Below are positions 55,061-63,867 of a DNA stretch of 64,000 bases, in pieces; positions within the stretch are counted from its first letter, which is position 1, and each line of letters starts with the position of its first letter. The stretch comes from Pleomorphomonas sp. NRK KF1 (lineage in GTDB: Bacteria; Pseudomonadota; Alphaproteobacteria; Rhizobiales; Pleomorphomonadaceae). Where the stretch lies: the NCBI RefSeq assembly GCF_023721755.1, contig NZ_JAMDLH010000006.1, forward strand, positions 124,001 through 188,000, in the 5' to 3' direction. Below the pieces are notes generated by a model. It had not been told where the DNA came from and ran no database searches. It worked only from the letters and a program-made list of their open reading frames with translations. Made by a program: the position numbers and the translations under genes.

Positions 55061-55831
55061 ATGCTTCTCGCCGCCCTTCAGATGCAATCCCGCCCCTCAG
55101 ACGTGGCTGCGAACCTCGACCGGCTGGATAAAGCCGCCGCCGAGGCAGCGGCGGGCGGCGCTCGCCTCCTGGTGACGCCGGAACTCGGCCTCGTCGGCTA
55201 TGGCGCAGGCCCCGACCTTCCGCTTCTGGCGGAGCCGGCCGACGGACCGCTGGCCGAAAGCCTCGCAGCGATCGCCCGCCGACACTCGCTGGCTGTGGTC
55301 GCCGGCTTTGCCGAACGCGATGGCGATGCGATTTACAACAGCGCCCTGTTCGTTTCAGCCGATCAACGGGCGGTCTATCGAAAAAGCCACCTTTACGGTG
55401 CGTATGAAAAGCGCTGGTTTCGCGCCGCACCGCCTTCGGCGGTGCTTGTCCGTCACGACGGGCTGAGCTTTGGCCTTTTGATCTGCTACGACGTTGAGTT
55501 TCCCGAGAACGTCCGGCGTCTTGCCCAGACCGGTGCCGACGCCGTGCTGGTACCGACGGCCCTGCCGAAGGGTGGATCGGGCGAGTTCATCGCCGCCCAC
55601 ATGATTGCCGTTCGTGCCTTCGAGAACCAGATGTTCGTCGCCTATGTCGATAACTGCGGCAGCGATGGCGATTTCGATTATGCCGGCCTTTCTCGTATAG
55701 CCGCGCCCGACGGCGCCATTCTCGCAGCGCCGCCCGGTCGGGATGAGACGTTGCTTTTCGCGAGCATCGAACCTTCGGTCTACGCGCGTTCGCGCGCCGA
55801 GAACACCTACCTCGCCGATCTCAAGGCTTGA
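55061..55831 (+). CDS. Nitrilase-family carbon-nitrogen hydrolase
   Basis: A 256-residue amidase of the nitrilase superfamily. The catalytic triad is complete: Glu41 in VTPELGLVGYG, Lys108 in YRKSHLYG and Cys142 in LICYDVEFPE. Possible substrates include amino-acid amides or omega-amides. The divergent FAD oxidoreductase could act in the same nitrogen pathway, but that is a guess. The ATG at 55061 has GGAG 6 nt upstream and gives the family N-terminus. Confidence 0.9.
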   Translation: MLLAALQMQSRPSDVAANLDRLDKAAAEAAAGGARLLVTPELGLVGYGAGPDLPLLAEPADGPLAESLAAIARRHSLAVVAGFAERDGDAIYNSALFVSADQRAVYRKSHLYGAYEKRWFRAAPPSAVLVRHDGLSFGLLICYDVEFPENVRRLAQTGADAVLVPTALPKGGSGEFIAAHMIAVRAFENQMFVAYVDNCGSDGDFDYAGLSRIAAPDGAILAAPPGRDETLLFASIEPSVYARSRAENTYLADLKA

Positions 55832-55905
55832 GCGGCAACCGCGACAAAAGCAAACGGCGCGCCTCTTTCGAGACGCACCGCAACAATACCGGCAAGACGC
55901 CTGCC

Positions 55906-56397
55906 TCAGTTGGTGGCAGCGCCCTGCTGCTGCTGCGCCTGCTGCAGGCGGGCAAGATACTGCTGGTAGAGCGCGACGAAGTCGATCGGATCGATCAGCA
56001 GCGGCGGGAAGCCACCACGGATGACCGCGTCGGCAATGATCTGGCGCGCGAACGGGAACAGAAGGCGCGGGCCTTCGATGTTCACGTAAGGATGGAGATG
56101 CTGAGCCGGCACGTTCTGCACGGTGACGAGACCGCCATAGGTCAGCTCGACGTTGAAGAACACCTCTTCACCGATGGCGGCCTTGGCTTCGAGATGCAGC
56201 TCGATCTCATAGTCGCTCTGGCTGCGCTGACGCGAGTTGACGTTGACGCCGATGGAAATCTGCGGCGCGGTCTCGCGAGCCCTGAGGCTGTCTGGCGCCT
56301 TGGGGTTTTCGAAGGACAGATCCTTGACGTACTGAGCGACGACGCTCATCGACGGCTGGGCTTCAGCGGCCCCATTTTCGGGCTGAACCGAACTCAT
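55906..56397 (-). CDS. secB: Protein-export chaperone SecB
   Basis: Tetrameric cytosolic chaperone that keeps precursors unfolded for the SecA/SecYEG translocon. The 163-residue protein has VVAQYVKDLSFENPKAPDSL, the VNVNSRQRSQSDYEIEL strand and LFPFARQIIADAVIRGGFPPLLIDPIDF split across the SecB core, and a Gln-rich tail. The ATG at 56397 is preceded by GGAGGAG. It heads the conserved secB-fxsA-Tim44-mltA-smr neighbourhood of alphaproteobacteria. Confidence 0.97.
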   Translation of the reverse strand: MSSVQPENGAAEAQPSMSVVAQYVKDLSFENPKAPDSLRARETAPQISIGVNVNSRQRSQSDYEIELHLEAKAAIGEEVFFNVELTYGGLVTVQNVPAQHLHPYVNIEGPRLLFPFARQIIADAVIRGGFPPLLIDPIDFVALYQQYLARLQQAQQQQGAATN

Positions 56398-56532
56398 TCT
56401 CCGCACTCCTCCGGCCAGCCCGGGCGACGATACCCGCAAGGTGACCCGTTGTTTTGGTGGAACCGGCGGCGTTCGATGGCCGTTTCCCGGTTTTTCCGCG
56501 GGTCCGAGCGCTATCAGGCTTGGGAGACGAGA

Positions 56533-57042
56533 TCAAGACCGATCGCCGTCACGATCGGGGGGTGGGATCGGCGTGTGATCCGACCAGGGCGAGTCGCCAT
56601 TGCCCCGGCTTTCCCACTCGTTCTCGTCAAGGTCCACGACACCGTCCTCCTTCGGGCGGCCATAGCCGGACGTCGCCGTCGACACCGTGACGCGAGCGGC
56701 GACCGCCCCTATGATCAACCGGCGAATGGGCGCGAACAGCAGCAGGAAAGCCAGCACGTCAGAGAGAAAGCCGGGCAGGATCAGCAGCACGCCGGCAAGA
56801 AGCACGACAAAGCCTTCGAGCAGCGTGCCGCTGGGCATGCGGCCACCGGTCAGTTCCCCCTGCACACGGCGCAGGAGACCGAAGCCAACATAACGGAACA
56901 GCGCCAGACCGCCAAAAGCGGCGAGCAGAACCAGGCCGACGGTATTGATGACGCCGAGATGTCCACCGACCCAGACCAGTGTCGCGATTTCGGCGATCGG
57001 CCAGGCGATGAGAAGGAAAGGCAGGTAGGGCGAAAGGCGCAT
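56533..57042 (-). CDS. fxsA: FxsA-family membrane protein
   Basis: A 169-residue inner-membrane protein of the FxsA family; E. coli FxsA overproduction relieves F-exclusion of phage T7. About three to four hydrophobic segments cover residues 5-115 (LPFLLIAWPIAEIATLVWVG, LLAGVLLILPGFLSDVLAF). The conserved LLILPGFLSDVLAFLLL block is diagnostic. A charged tail of about 50 residues is cytoplasmic. Its cellular role is poorly known. The ATG at 57042 is preferred to 57075. Confidence 0.9.
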   Translation of the reverse strand: MRLSPYLPFLLIAWPIAEIATLVWVGGHLGVINTVGLVLLAAFGGLALFRYVGFGLLRRVQGELTGGRMPSGTLLEGFVVLLAGVLLILPGFLSDVLAFLLLFAPIRRLIIGAVAARVTVSTATSGYGRPKEDGVVDLDENEWESRGNGDSPWSDHTPIPPPDRDGDRS

Positions 57043-57284
57043 GTGGGTTCCGGTTCGGGGTATGTGTTCAGCCATGATGCGCAGGGCGGCCTGCCCGGCG
57101 CAAGGGGAGCTTCCAGTGCATATGGTCGGAGCACTGGCGATCGCAAGCGGCGGGCTCGCAATCGAAATCGCCGTAGATTCACCGCATGTCCGTCTTTCCC
57201 TCGCCGTCGCCGTCGCCTACATAGGCAGACGACAGAAACGCGATGATGCGCCATTTGGCGCCAACTGAGGGAAACGATGCTCGG

Positions 57285-57986
57285 ATGAACGCCTTCCTCG
57301 ATCTCACCAGCCTCATCTTCCTCGTGATCGCCGTCGTTATCTTCTGGCGCCTCAGAAGCGTGCTCGGCACTCGCACCGGCAACGAGAAGCCCCCCTTCGA
57401 TCCGTTCGCCGGCCGCAAGGCGGAAGTCGAGCCGCCGCCGGCGGGAGACAATGTGGTGACGCTGCCGCGCGAAGGGCGACCGGACCCGCGCGAAGCGGTG
57501 CTTGCCCGCATCGACGAGGCGATTCCCGAGGGCGCGGCCAACGCCGGCCTCAAGGCGATCGCCGCCGCCGATCGAAATTTTGACCTCGACAGCTTCATGG
57601 GCGGCGCCAGCGCGGCCTATGAAATGATCGTCTCGGCCTTTGCCGCCGGTGACCGCGCGACGTTGAAGCCTTTGCTATCGCGTGAGGTTTTCGATGGGTT
57701 TTCCGGCGCGATCGGCGAGCGCGAAGGACGCGGAGAGAAGATCGACTTTACTTTCGTCGGCATCGACAAGTCGGACGTGGTCGACGCCGGCGTTGAAGGC
57801 GGCGTCGCGCAGGTGACAGTGCGTTTCTCCTCGCAGCTCATTTCCGTAACCCGAGGTCGCGATGGCTCGGTGGTCGAAGGCGATCCGCAGAAGGTCGCTG
57901 AGGTGACCGATGTCTGGACCTTCGCGCGCGAAGTCAGGTCGTCGGACCCGAACTGGAAGTTGGTCGCCACCGACGCCGGGGCCTGA
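57285..57986 (+). CDS. Tim44/TimA-like membrane-anchored protein
   Basis: A 233-residue protein with an N-terminal membrane segment (FLDLTSLIFLVIAVVIFWRL), a proline-rich linker of about 45 residues, and a C-terminal Tim44-like domain (about 85-230, FDLDSFMGGASAAYEMIVSAFAAGD). The mitochondrial import component Tim44 is homologous to this alphaproteobacterial family, whose bacterial role is not well settled. It is divergent from fxsA and secB and is followed by mltA. Confidence 0.9.
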   Translation: MNAFLDLTSLIFLVIAVVIFWRLRSVLGTRTGNEKPPFDPFAGRKAEVEPPPAGDNVVTLPREGRPDPREAVLARIDEAIPEGAANAGLKAIAAADRNFDLDSFMGGASAAYEMIVSAFAAGDRATLKPLLSREVFDGFSGAIGEREGRGEKIDFTFVGIDKSDVVDAGVEGGVAQVTVRFSSQLISVTRGRDGSVVEGDPQKVAEVTDVWTFAREVRSSDPNWKLVATDAGA

Positions 57987-57993
57987 CCTTATC

Positions 57994-59088
57994 TTGCCCG
58001 ACGTTTTTCCCGCCGCGCACCTCGTAGAGGTTGATTTCGCCAACCTCGCCGGCTGGGCCGAAGACGACCACGCGGCCGCCTTCCAGGCTTTCCGCCGTTC
58101 GGCAATCCGGATGGCCGAGAAACCCTCGACGACCAAGGCGCTCGGTCCGGATGGTTCGGCCCTGCTTCGACAGGGCCGAGCGGCACTCGCGCTTGGCGAA
58201 ACCATCGATCGTGCCGCTGCCCGCGCTTTCTTCGAGGCGCACTTCAGACCGCTCCGCGTTGAGCCCGTCACAGGGGAAGGCTTCGTCACCGGCTTCTTCG
58301 AACCCGAAGTGGACGCACGCCTCCAGCCATCGCTCGCCTTCCCGGTCCCCCTTTATGAGCCGCCTCGCGGCCTGCGCGAGATTGATGCCGGCGACGACGG
58401 GCGGGACCTCGATCCGTCCCTGACGTGGGCGCTCGACGACGGACAAGGAATTCTCATCGCATGCCCCGACCGACGGGCGATCATGGCCGGCGCCCTGGAT
58501 GGACGGGCACGGCCGATTGCCTATGTGAATAGTGCGATCGAGGCCTTCTTCATTCATGTTCAGGGCGCGGCCCGGCTTCGCCTGGCGGATGGTGACCTCC
58601 TCAGGATTTCATTCGCCGGAAAGAGCGGGCACGCTTACTTCCCGGTGGCGCGCCTGATGCTCGAACGCGGTGTCGTGGCCAGGGCCTCCGATGCCACCGC
58701 CGACACGCTGCGTTCATGGCTCGAAAGTCTCGCCCCGCAGGAGAGGCGGGCGGCACTCGCCCGCAATCCCTCCTACATCTTCTTTCGCGAGGCACCGGTC
58801 GAGGATCCTTCGCTTGGCCCGATCGCCGCCGCCGGCGTGCCGCTGACGGCAGGTCGGTCACTGGCCGTCGACCGCTCGCAGATCACCTTTCATGCACCGG
58901 TGTTCGTCGAGGCCGACCTTGCTGCCGGACCGTTCCGCCGCCTGATGGTGGCGCAGGATACGGGGTCGGCGATCGTCGGTCCGGCCCGTGGCGACATCTT
59001 CTTCGGTTCGGGTGACGCCGCCTTTGCGCTGGCGGCCCGGGTGCGTGACAACGCCCGCTTTACCCTGCTCGTACCGCGGGAGGTCTAG
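57994..59088 (+). CDS. mltA: Membrane-bound lytic murein transglycosylase A (MltA)
   Basis: Cleaves the peptidoglycan glycan strand with formation of 1,6-anhydromuramic acid. The MltA domain (GFVTGFFEPEVDARLQPS) and C-terminal 3D domain (LMVAQDTGSAIVGPARGDIFFGSG, with the catalytic Asp) are both present. The start is uncertain. A TTG at 57994 just after the Tim44-like stop gives 364 residues. The ATG at 57910 would overlap the previous gene by 77 bp. No lipobox or signal peptide is visible from the TTG start, which is odd for a murein enzyme. Confidence 0.87.
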   Translation: MPDVFPAAHLVEVDFANLAGWAEDDHAAAFQAFRRSAIRMAEKPSTTKALGPDGSALLRQGRAALALGETIDRAAARAFFEAHFRPLRVEPVTGEGFVTGFFEPEVDARLQPSLAFPVPLYEPPRGLREIDAGDDGRDLDPSLTWALDDGQGILIACPDRRAIMAGALDGRARPIAYVNSAIEAFFIHVQGAARLRLADGDLLRISFAGKSGHAYFPVARLMLERGVVARASDATADTLRSWLESLAPQERRAALARNPSYIFFREAPVEDPSLGPIAAAGVPLTAGRSLAVDRSQITFHAPVFVEADLAAGPFRRLMVAQDTGSAIVGPARGDIFFGSGDAAFALAARVRDNARFTLLVPREV

Positions 59089-59090
59089 CC

Positions 59091-59651
59091 ATGTCCCGCC
59101 GCAAAGGCCGATCGCTAGCTCCCGAGGAGGAGGAACTCTGGCGAACGGTGAAGAAAACCGTGACGCCACTTCGCCCTGAAAAGGCCGCGCCGCCACCGCC
59201 GGCAGCGCTCGCCGCACAACCCGAACCACAACGGTCCCTGGTCCAGCTGCCTACGACCGCTTCCACTGCCCCGGCTCCCAAGCCAGCCTTGCCGAAGCTG
59301 CATCCGTTCGGCAAGCGCGAGCGGCAGGCGGTCAACCGGGGCCGCACCGCCATCGACGGCCGTCTCGACTTGCACGGTTACCGGCAGGATGAAGCGCATG
59401 CCCGTCTTTCCGGCTTTCTGTCCTATGCGCAGTCCATGGGCTGGAAGGTAGTGCTGGTGATCACCGGCAAAGGGCGGCCCGGAGGCGACTTTCAAAGCTT
59501 GCATGATCACGAACGTGGCGTGCTGAGGCGTGTCGTGCCACTGTGGCTGAGCCTGCCGGAGTTTCGGCGTGTGGTGCTGGGCTACGAGGATGCCGGGCCG
59601 GTGCACGGCGGCGGCGGCGCTCTCTACGTGCGGATCCGCAAGAGGAAGTGA
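59091..59651 (+). CDS. Smr-domain protein
   Basis: A 186-residue protein with a basic, proline-rich N-terminal half and a C-terminal Smr domain (about 95-186: IDGRLDLHGYRQDEAHARL, VLVITGKG). Smr domains are MutS2-like nucleases, and the conserved DLHG and TGKG residues are present. It starts 2 bp after mltA and ends 1 bp before an XRE gene, so the three are coupled. A role in nucleic-acid processing is inferred from the domain only. Confidence 0.92.
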   Translation: MSRRKGRSLAPEEEELWRTVKKTVTPLRPEKAAPPPPAALAAQPEPQRSLVQLPTTASTAPAPKPALPKLHPFGKRERQAVNRGRTAIDGRLDLHGYRQDEAHARLSGFLSYAQSMGWKVVLVITGKGRPGGDFQSLHDHERGVLRRVVPLWLSLPEFRRVVLGYEDAGPVHGGGGALYVRIRKRK

Positions 59652-59652
59652 C

Positions 59653-60006
59653 ATGACCCCGTTCGGCGCCCGCCTGCGCGATATTCGCGAGGCGCGCGGC
59701 ATGACCTTGAAGTCGATGGCGGCTGCGATCGGTGTATCGCCGGCCTATCTGTCGGCGCTCGAGCACGGCCGGCGCGGTCGACCGACCTGGGACCTCCTGC
59801 AACGGATCATCGGCCACCTCAACATCATTTGGGACGAGGCCGAGGAGCTCGAGCGGTTGGCGGATTTATCGCACCCTCGTGTCGTCATCGACACCGAGGG
59901 GCTTACGCCGAAGGCGACGGAAGTGGCCAATCGTCTTGCCGAGCGAATCGGCAGCCTCGACGAGAGCAAGCTCGATCAACTGATCGAGCTGATCGGCAAG
60001 CGCTGA
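59653..60006 (+). CDS. XRE-family helix-turn-helix regulator
   Basis: A 117-residue DNA-binding protein. The helix-turn-helix is GMTLKSMAAAIGVSPAYLSALEHG (about 16-39, with the following RRGRPTWDLLQRI), and the acidic C-terminal half probably dimerises. The ATG at 59653 is the one next to the smr stop; an upstream frame inside smr is not needed. In alphaproteobacteria this gene often accompanies smr and gyrB, but its target is unknown. Confidence 0.9.
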   Translation: MTPFGARLRDIREARGMTLKSMAAAIGVSPAYLSALEHGRRGRPTWDLLQRIIGHLNIIWDEAEELERLADLSHPRVVIDTEGLTPKATEVANRLAERIGSLDESKLDQLIELIGKR

Positions 60007-60015
60007 TCCGCCCGA

Positions 60016-61185
60016 TCAGCCACCCGCCGCTCGGGCCGGCAGCGTCAGAAGATAGGCCGGCAAGGTAACGACGGCGCCAGCCGTGGAGCCGATGAGACTG
60101 CCAAACGATCCGGTCAGGCCTCGAGCCGTCTCCGAGAAACTGCCTTGCGCCGTCGCCAGACGGTCACCCCGTTTCAGGCGATCGCCGAGGCGGCTCACAA
60201 ACTCGGGCAAAACGACGGCGAACTTGTTGTGAGCCAGGGAATCGTTCGCCTCGGTGGCCGAGAGATCGATGACGATGACACCGAAATCGGCGATGGCTTC
60301 CTTGTCTTCGGTATAGGCGCCAAGGCGCGGCTTTTCGCCGGCAATCAGACCGGACAACCAGAGCGCCTGATCGTCCGACGAGGAGAACAGCACGAACGGA
60401 TACTTCGGCCGACCGATCACTTCCATTTCCGACTTGAAGACATCGACGTCGATGTCGGGCGCGGCCAGAACCACCGTTCGGAGTTTGCCTCCGAAATCGC
60501 CATCGCCGGCGATCTTGGCTTGGCGCAGCGCCTCGACGGTCGCCCAGTTCCCCATCGAGTGGGCAAAAACATAGAGATCCTCGACGCCACTCTGGGCGGC
60601 GAGGTGCAGCAACTCTTCCAGACCGTCGCGGGCGATGGTGGCGCTGTCACGGTCGTAGACGTAGTCGAACACGGAGCCGCGCGATGCCCAGGTGAACAGC
60701 ACCGGCACGCCGTCGAAACCGGTATCGTGCACGATCTGAGTGGCGCGGAAGACGGCCTCGTCGAAATCGGTGTTGAAACCGTGAACGATGACGGCCACCG
60801 AGCGACGTCCCTTGGGCAGGGAAGCCAGCCGCGCTGAGAGACGCGTCTTGAACGCCGTCGCGCTGTCGACATAGGCGAGCGAACGCGCCACGAACTGCTT
60901 CTTCGGATCGCCGGGCAACGGCGATGGCCACTCGATATTGCCGGTCTTGTGGCTCGGCGGCACCGAGATCGAGAGATCAGCGAAATCGAGCCCGCTCGCC
61001 CGCTCGCCGTTGAACATCGCGGGCCCCGTCGTCACCCGTTCGCGCGTCGCGGCCACTAGAAGCTCATGCTCGATGGCGTCGGGCGCCGGCGCGGTCGTCA
61101 CTTCGAGAGCGCCGCCGTCGGGCCGCGACCCCGCGCAGGCCGCGAGGAAAAGGATAGGCAGGAGGAGAGCGAAACGAAAGCGCAT
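60016..61185 (-). CDS. Lipoprotein with DUF900 alpha/beta-hydrolase domain
   Basis: A 389-residue protein. The N-terminal lipoprotein signal MRFRFALLLPILFLAACAGS has the lipobox LAAC, so it should be lipid-anchored after processing by LspA. The DUF900 hydrolase domain has VAVIVHGFNTDFDEAV, the nucleophile elbow in FAHSMGNWAT and a downstream VVLAAPDIDVDVF. The substrate is unknown. The ATG at 61185 is preferred because the longer frame (to 61284) would place the signal peptide internally. Confidence 0.88.
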   Translation of the reverse strand: MRFRFALLLPILFLAACAGSRPDGGALEVTTAPAPDAIEHELLVAATRERVTTGPAMFNGERASGLDFADLSISVPPSHKTGNIEWPSPLPGDPKKQFVARSLAYVDSATAFKTRLSARLASLPKGRRSVAVIVHGFNTDFDEAVFRATQIVHDTGFDGVPVLFTWASRGSVFDYVYDRDSATIARDGLEELLHLAAQSGVEDLYVFAHSMGNWATVEALRQAKIAGDGDFGGKLRTVVLAAPDIDVDVFKSEMEVIGRPKYPFVLFSSSDDQALWLSGLIAGEKPRLGAYTEDKEAIADFGVIVIDLSATEANDSLAHNKFAVVLPEFVSRLGDRLKRGDRLATAQGSFSETARGLTGSFGSLIGSTAGAVVTLPAYLLTLPARAAGG

Positions 61186-61332
61186 GGCGACCCAGCAGCA
61201 AGGAGCACCCTGTTCTAGCCGAGCGGATGCGAACAGGCCAAGCCCGAACTGGCCCGCTGGACAAAAGGCTGCGGGAAATGCCATGACAGCCGAGATTTTT
61301 CCATCCTGTCGTCGCCGTTCTCGAATGACGAC

Positions 61333-62724
61333 ATGCCGGGGTCGTCATCCATGTCCGCCGCCAAGATCGCCGATGTCGCGGAAGCCGAGGCCTTCCTCGC
61401 TGCCAATCCGGACGTTGTCCAGTTCGAGTGCTTCCTGACCGATTGCTCGGGCGTACAACGCGGCAAGATGCTGCGCCGGTCCGAACTAGTCGGAGCCTAT
61501 CGCGCAGGTCGGCCGCTGCCCTGCTCGGTGTTGTCACTCGACATAAAGGGAGCCGATGTGGAGGAAACCGGGCTGCTCTGGGAACAGGGCGACGCGGACC
61601 GCGTTTGTCGCCCCGTCGTGGGCACGCTCGCCCGTTCGCCCTGGCGGGAGACTCCGACTGCCCAGTTCATCCTCACATCCTTTGAAGGCGATGGGACGGG
61701 GTCGGCCAGCGACCCACGTCACGGCCTCGCGCGGGTCGTTGACGAGGCAATGTCACTTGGTTTGCGACCGGTCGCCGCAGTCGAGCTCGAGTTCTATCTT
61801 CTCGACGGTCGCGCCGCGGCCGAGGGAAGGGTGGCGCCCCCGACGGCACTGAACGGGTTCCGCCAGACCGACCTCCAGGCCTATCTCGTCCAGGATCTCT
61901 CAGATTTTTCCGAGTTCCTTGAGGCCGTCTACACCGCTGCCGAAGTGGCCGGCCTGCCGGCTCGCACCTTGATCTCGGAGTATTCGCCCGGCCAGTTCGA
62001 GATCGTTCTGGAACACCGCGACGACGCGCTCCGGGCCGCCGACGACGCTGTCCTCTGGAAGCGTCTCGTCAAGGGCGTTGCCGAGCGCCACGGGTTCGTC
62101 GCCACCTTCATGGCCAAGCCCTACGAAGCGTTCGCCGGCTCCGGCGCCCATTTCCACGTCAGCCTTTGCGACGAGACCGGCAAGAACCTTTTCGCGGGCC
62201 GCGAGCCGGAAGGCAACGCGCTTCTCCGACAGGCCATTGCCGGACTTGAGGCGACGATGGCCGAAAGCATGGCGATCTTCGCCCCCAACGCCAATAGCTA
62301 CAGACGATTCAAGCCCAACTCCTACGCACCGCTTGGGCCAGCCTGGGCGATCGACAACCGCTCTGTACCGATCCGTGTCACCGGTGGGCCGCCGGAGACG
62401 CGACATCTCGAACAGCGCGTGGCCGGCGCCGATGCCAACCCCTACCTGGCGCTCGCCGCGGTGATCGCCGGCATGATCGAGGGCATTGAGGCAAAACGCG
62501 AACCGTCAAAGCCGATCAGCGGCAACGGCTACTCGCAGGTGCCGCCGTCGCTGCCGCGCTTCTGGCCGGAGGCGCTTCGGCGGGCACGCGGCTCCGAGTT
62601 CCTGAAGCGTCGGCTCGGGGAGCGGCTGGTCGATATCTACCTCACCATCAAGGAAGCGGAATGCGACCGCTTCTTCGCCGAGATAAGCGATCGCGACATT
62701 CACTGGTACCTGAGGCTCGCATAA
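61333..62724 (+). CDS. Glutamine-synthetase-family ligase (PuuA/GlnT-like)
   Basis: A 463-residue enzyme of the glutamine-synthetase superfamily. The N-terminal beta-grasp region (VVQFECFLTDCSGVQRGKML) and the catalytic domain (AAVELEFYLLD, GSGAHFHVSL, FAPNANSYRRFKPNSYAP, AIDNRSVPIRV, DANPYLALAAVIAGM) are typical of the gamma-glutamylpolyamine synthetase branch rather than of the main GlnA. The true amine substrate is unknown. No puu-type genes are adjacent. The ATG at 61351 is an alternative start. Confidence 0.9.
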   Translation: MPGSSSMSAAKIADVAEAEAFLAANPDVVQFECFLTDCSGVQRGKMLRRSELVGAYRAGRPLPCSVLSLDIKGADVEETGLLWEQGDADRVCRPVVGTLARSPWRETPTAQFILTSFEGDGTGSASDPRHGLARVVDEAMSLGLRPVAAVELEFYLLDGRAAAEGRVAPPTALNGFRQTDLQAYLVQDLSDFSEFLEAVYTAAEVAGLPARTLISEYSPGQFEIVLEHRDDALRAADDAVLWKRLVKGVAERHGFVATFMAKPYEAFAGSGAHFHVSLCDETGKNLFAGREPEGNALLRQAIAGLEATMAESMAIFAPNANSYRRFKPNSYAPLGPAWAIDNRSVPIRVTGGPPETRHLEQRVAGADANPYLALAAVIAGMIEGIEAKREPSKPISGNGYSQVPPSLPRFWPEALRRARGSEFLKRRLGERLVDIYLTIKEAECDRFFAEISDRDIHWYLRLA

Positions 62725-62763
62725 GGGACGCCGGACAGCCATGACGGCAGCCCGGCAGAGGCC

Positions 62764-63750
62764 TTACTCCTTGTCCTTGCCGTTCTTGATCTTCAGAAAC
62801 TTCGGCCCCTTGCCGAGAATCTTGTCGTCGATCTCGCCGATGGCGGCCAGGTTCTTGCGATCATAGTCCAGCTTCGACAGCAGGTAGCGGATGGCGTTGA
62901 GGCGGGCCCGCTTCTTGTCGTTGGAGCGAACGACGATCCAGGGGCTGAGGTCGGAGTGGCTGGCCTTCAGCATGTGGTCGCGGGCGGCGGTGTACTGATC
63001 CCACATGCCCAGCGCCTTGAGATCGACCGGGGAAAGCTTCCAGATGCGCAGGGGATCGTGGCGGCGGTCGTGGAACCGCTTGAGCTGCATCTCACGACCG
63101 ATGTCGAGCCATATCTTGATCAGCACGATGCCGTCGTGGATCAACATGCGCTCGAAATGCGGGACCTCCTCAAGGAAAAGCTCGGTTTCCTCGGCCGTGC
63201 AAAAGCCCATGACCGGCTCGACGACGGCGCGGTTGTACCAGGAGCGGTCAAAGAACACGATTTCGCCCTTTGTCGGTAGTTCCTTGACGTAACGCTGGAA
63301 GTACCACTGGCCCCGTTCGACATCCGACGGCTTGGTGAGCGCCACATGGCGGGCGGAGCGCGGATTCATATATTCAAGGAAGGTGCCGATGGTGCCGCCC
63401 TTGCCGGCAGCGTCGCGACCCTCCAGAAGCACGACAATGCGCTGGCCGGTGTCGTTGGCCCACTTCTGCAGCTTGACCAGTTCGATCTGCAGAACCCTCA
63501 GCTCCTCGAGATAGGGCTTTTCCTTGAGGCTCTCTTTGTAGGGATAACCACCGGAACCGAGCGCCTCCATTTCGATCTCCTCGGGGAGATAGGGATTGTC
63601 GAGATCGAAGGTGACCTTGCCAAGCGTGATCGGCGGCGCGTCGGGCGCTTGCGTCGCCAATACGGCGGCGCCCTCGCGGGCGGCGATCAGCTCGACGCTC
63701 GACACGAAACGACGCCCCATGTCATTCGTCGATTTGTCTTTCTTTCCCAT
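62764..63750 (-). CDS. ppk2: Polyphosphate kinase 2
   Basis: Transfers phosphate between polyphosphate and nucleoside diphosphates. The 328-residue protein has the P-loop GRDAAGKGGTI (with VVLLE before it), the lid/Walker B block FFDRSWYNRAVVEPVMGF and the family tail KASHSDLSPWIVVRSNDKKRARLN. Its length fits the single-domain PPK2 class; whether it prefers ADP or GDP cannot be told. The ATG at 63750 has GGGGGAAAG upstream, better than 63834. Confidence 0.93.
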   Translation of the reverse strand: MGKKDKSTNDMGRRFVSSVELIAAREGAAVLATQAPDAPPITLGKVTFDLDNPYLPEEIEMEALGSGGYPYKESLKEKPYLEELRVLQIELVKLQKWANDTGQRIVVLLEGRDAAGKGGTIGTFLEYMNPRSARHVALTKPSDVERGQWYFQRYVKELPTKGEIVFFDRSWYNRAVVEPVMGFCTAEETELFLEEVPHFERMLIHDGIVLIKIWLDIGREMQLKRFHDRRHDPLRIWKLSPVDLKALGMWDQYTAARDHMLKASHSDLSPWIVVRSNDKKRARLNAIRYLLSKLDYDRKNLAAIGEIDDKILGKGPKFLKIKNGKDKE

Positions 63751-63867
63751 CGGCTTTCCCCCAGAATCCGCGTGCCCGCCTTGGCGGCGGGCACGGCGAG
63801 CCGCGCCACAACCGTCATAAAAGACGTCTATCAATATGACAGACTCCGCGTTTCCGCTTAAGGACCA

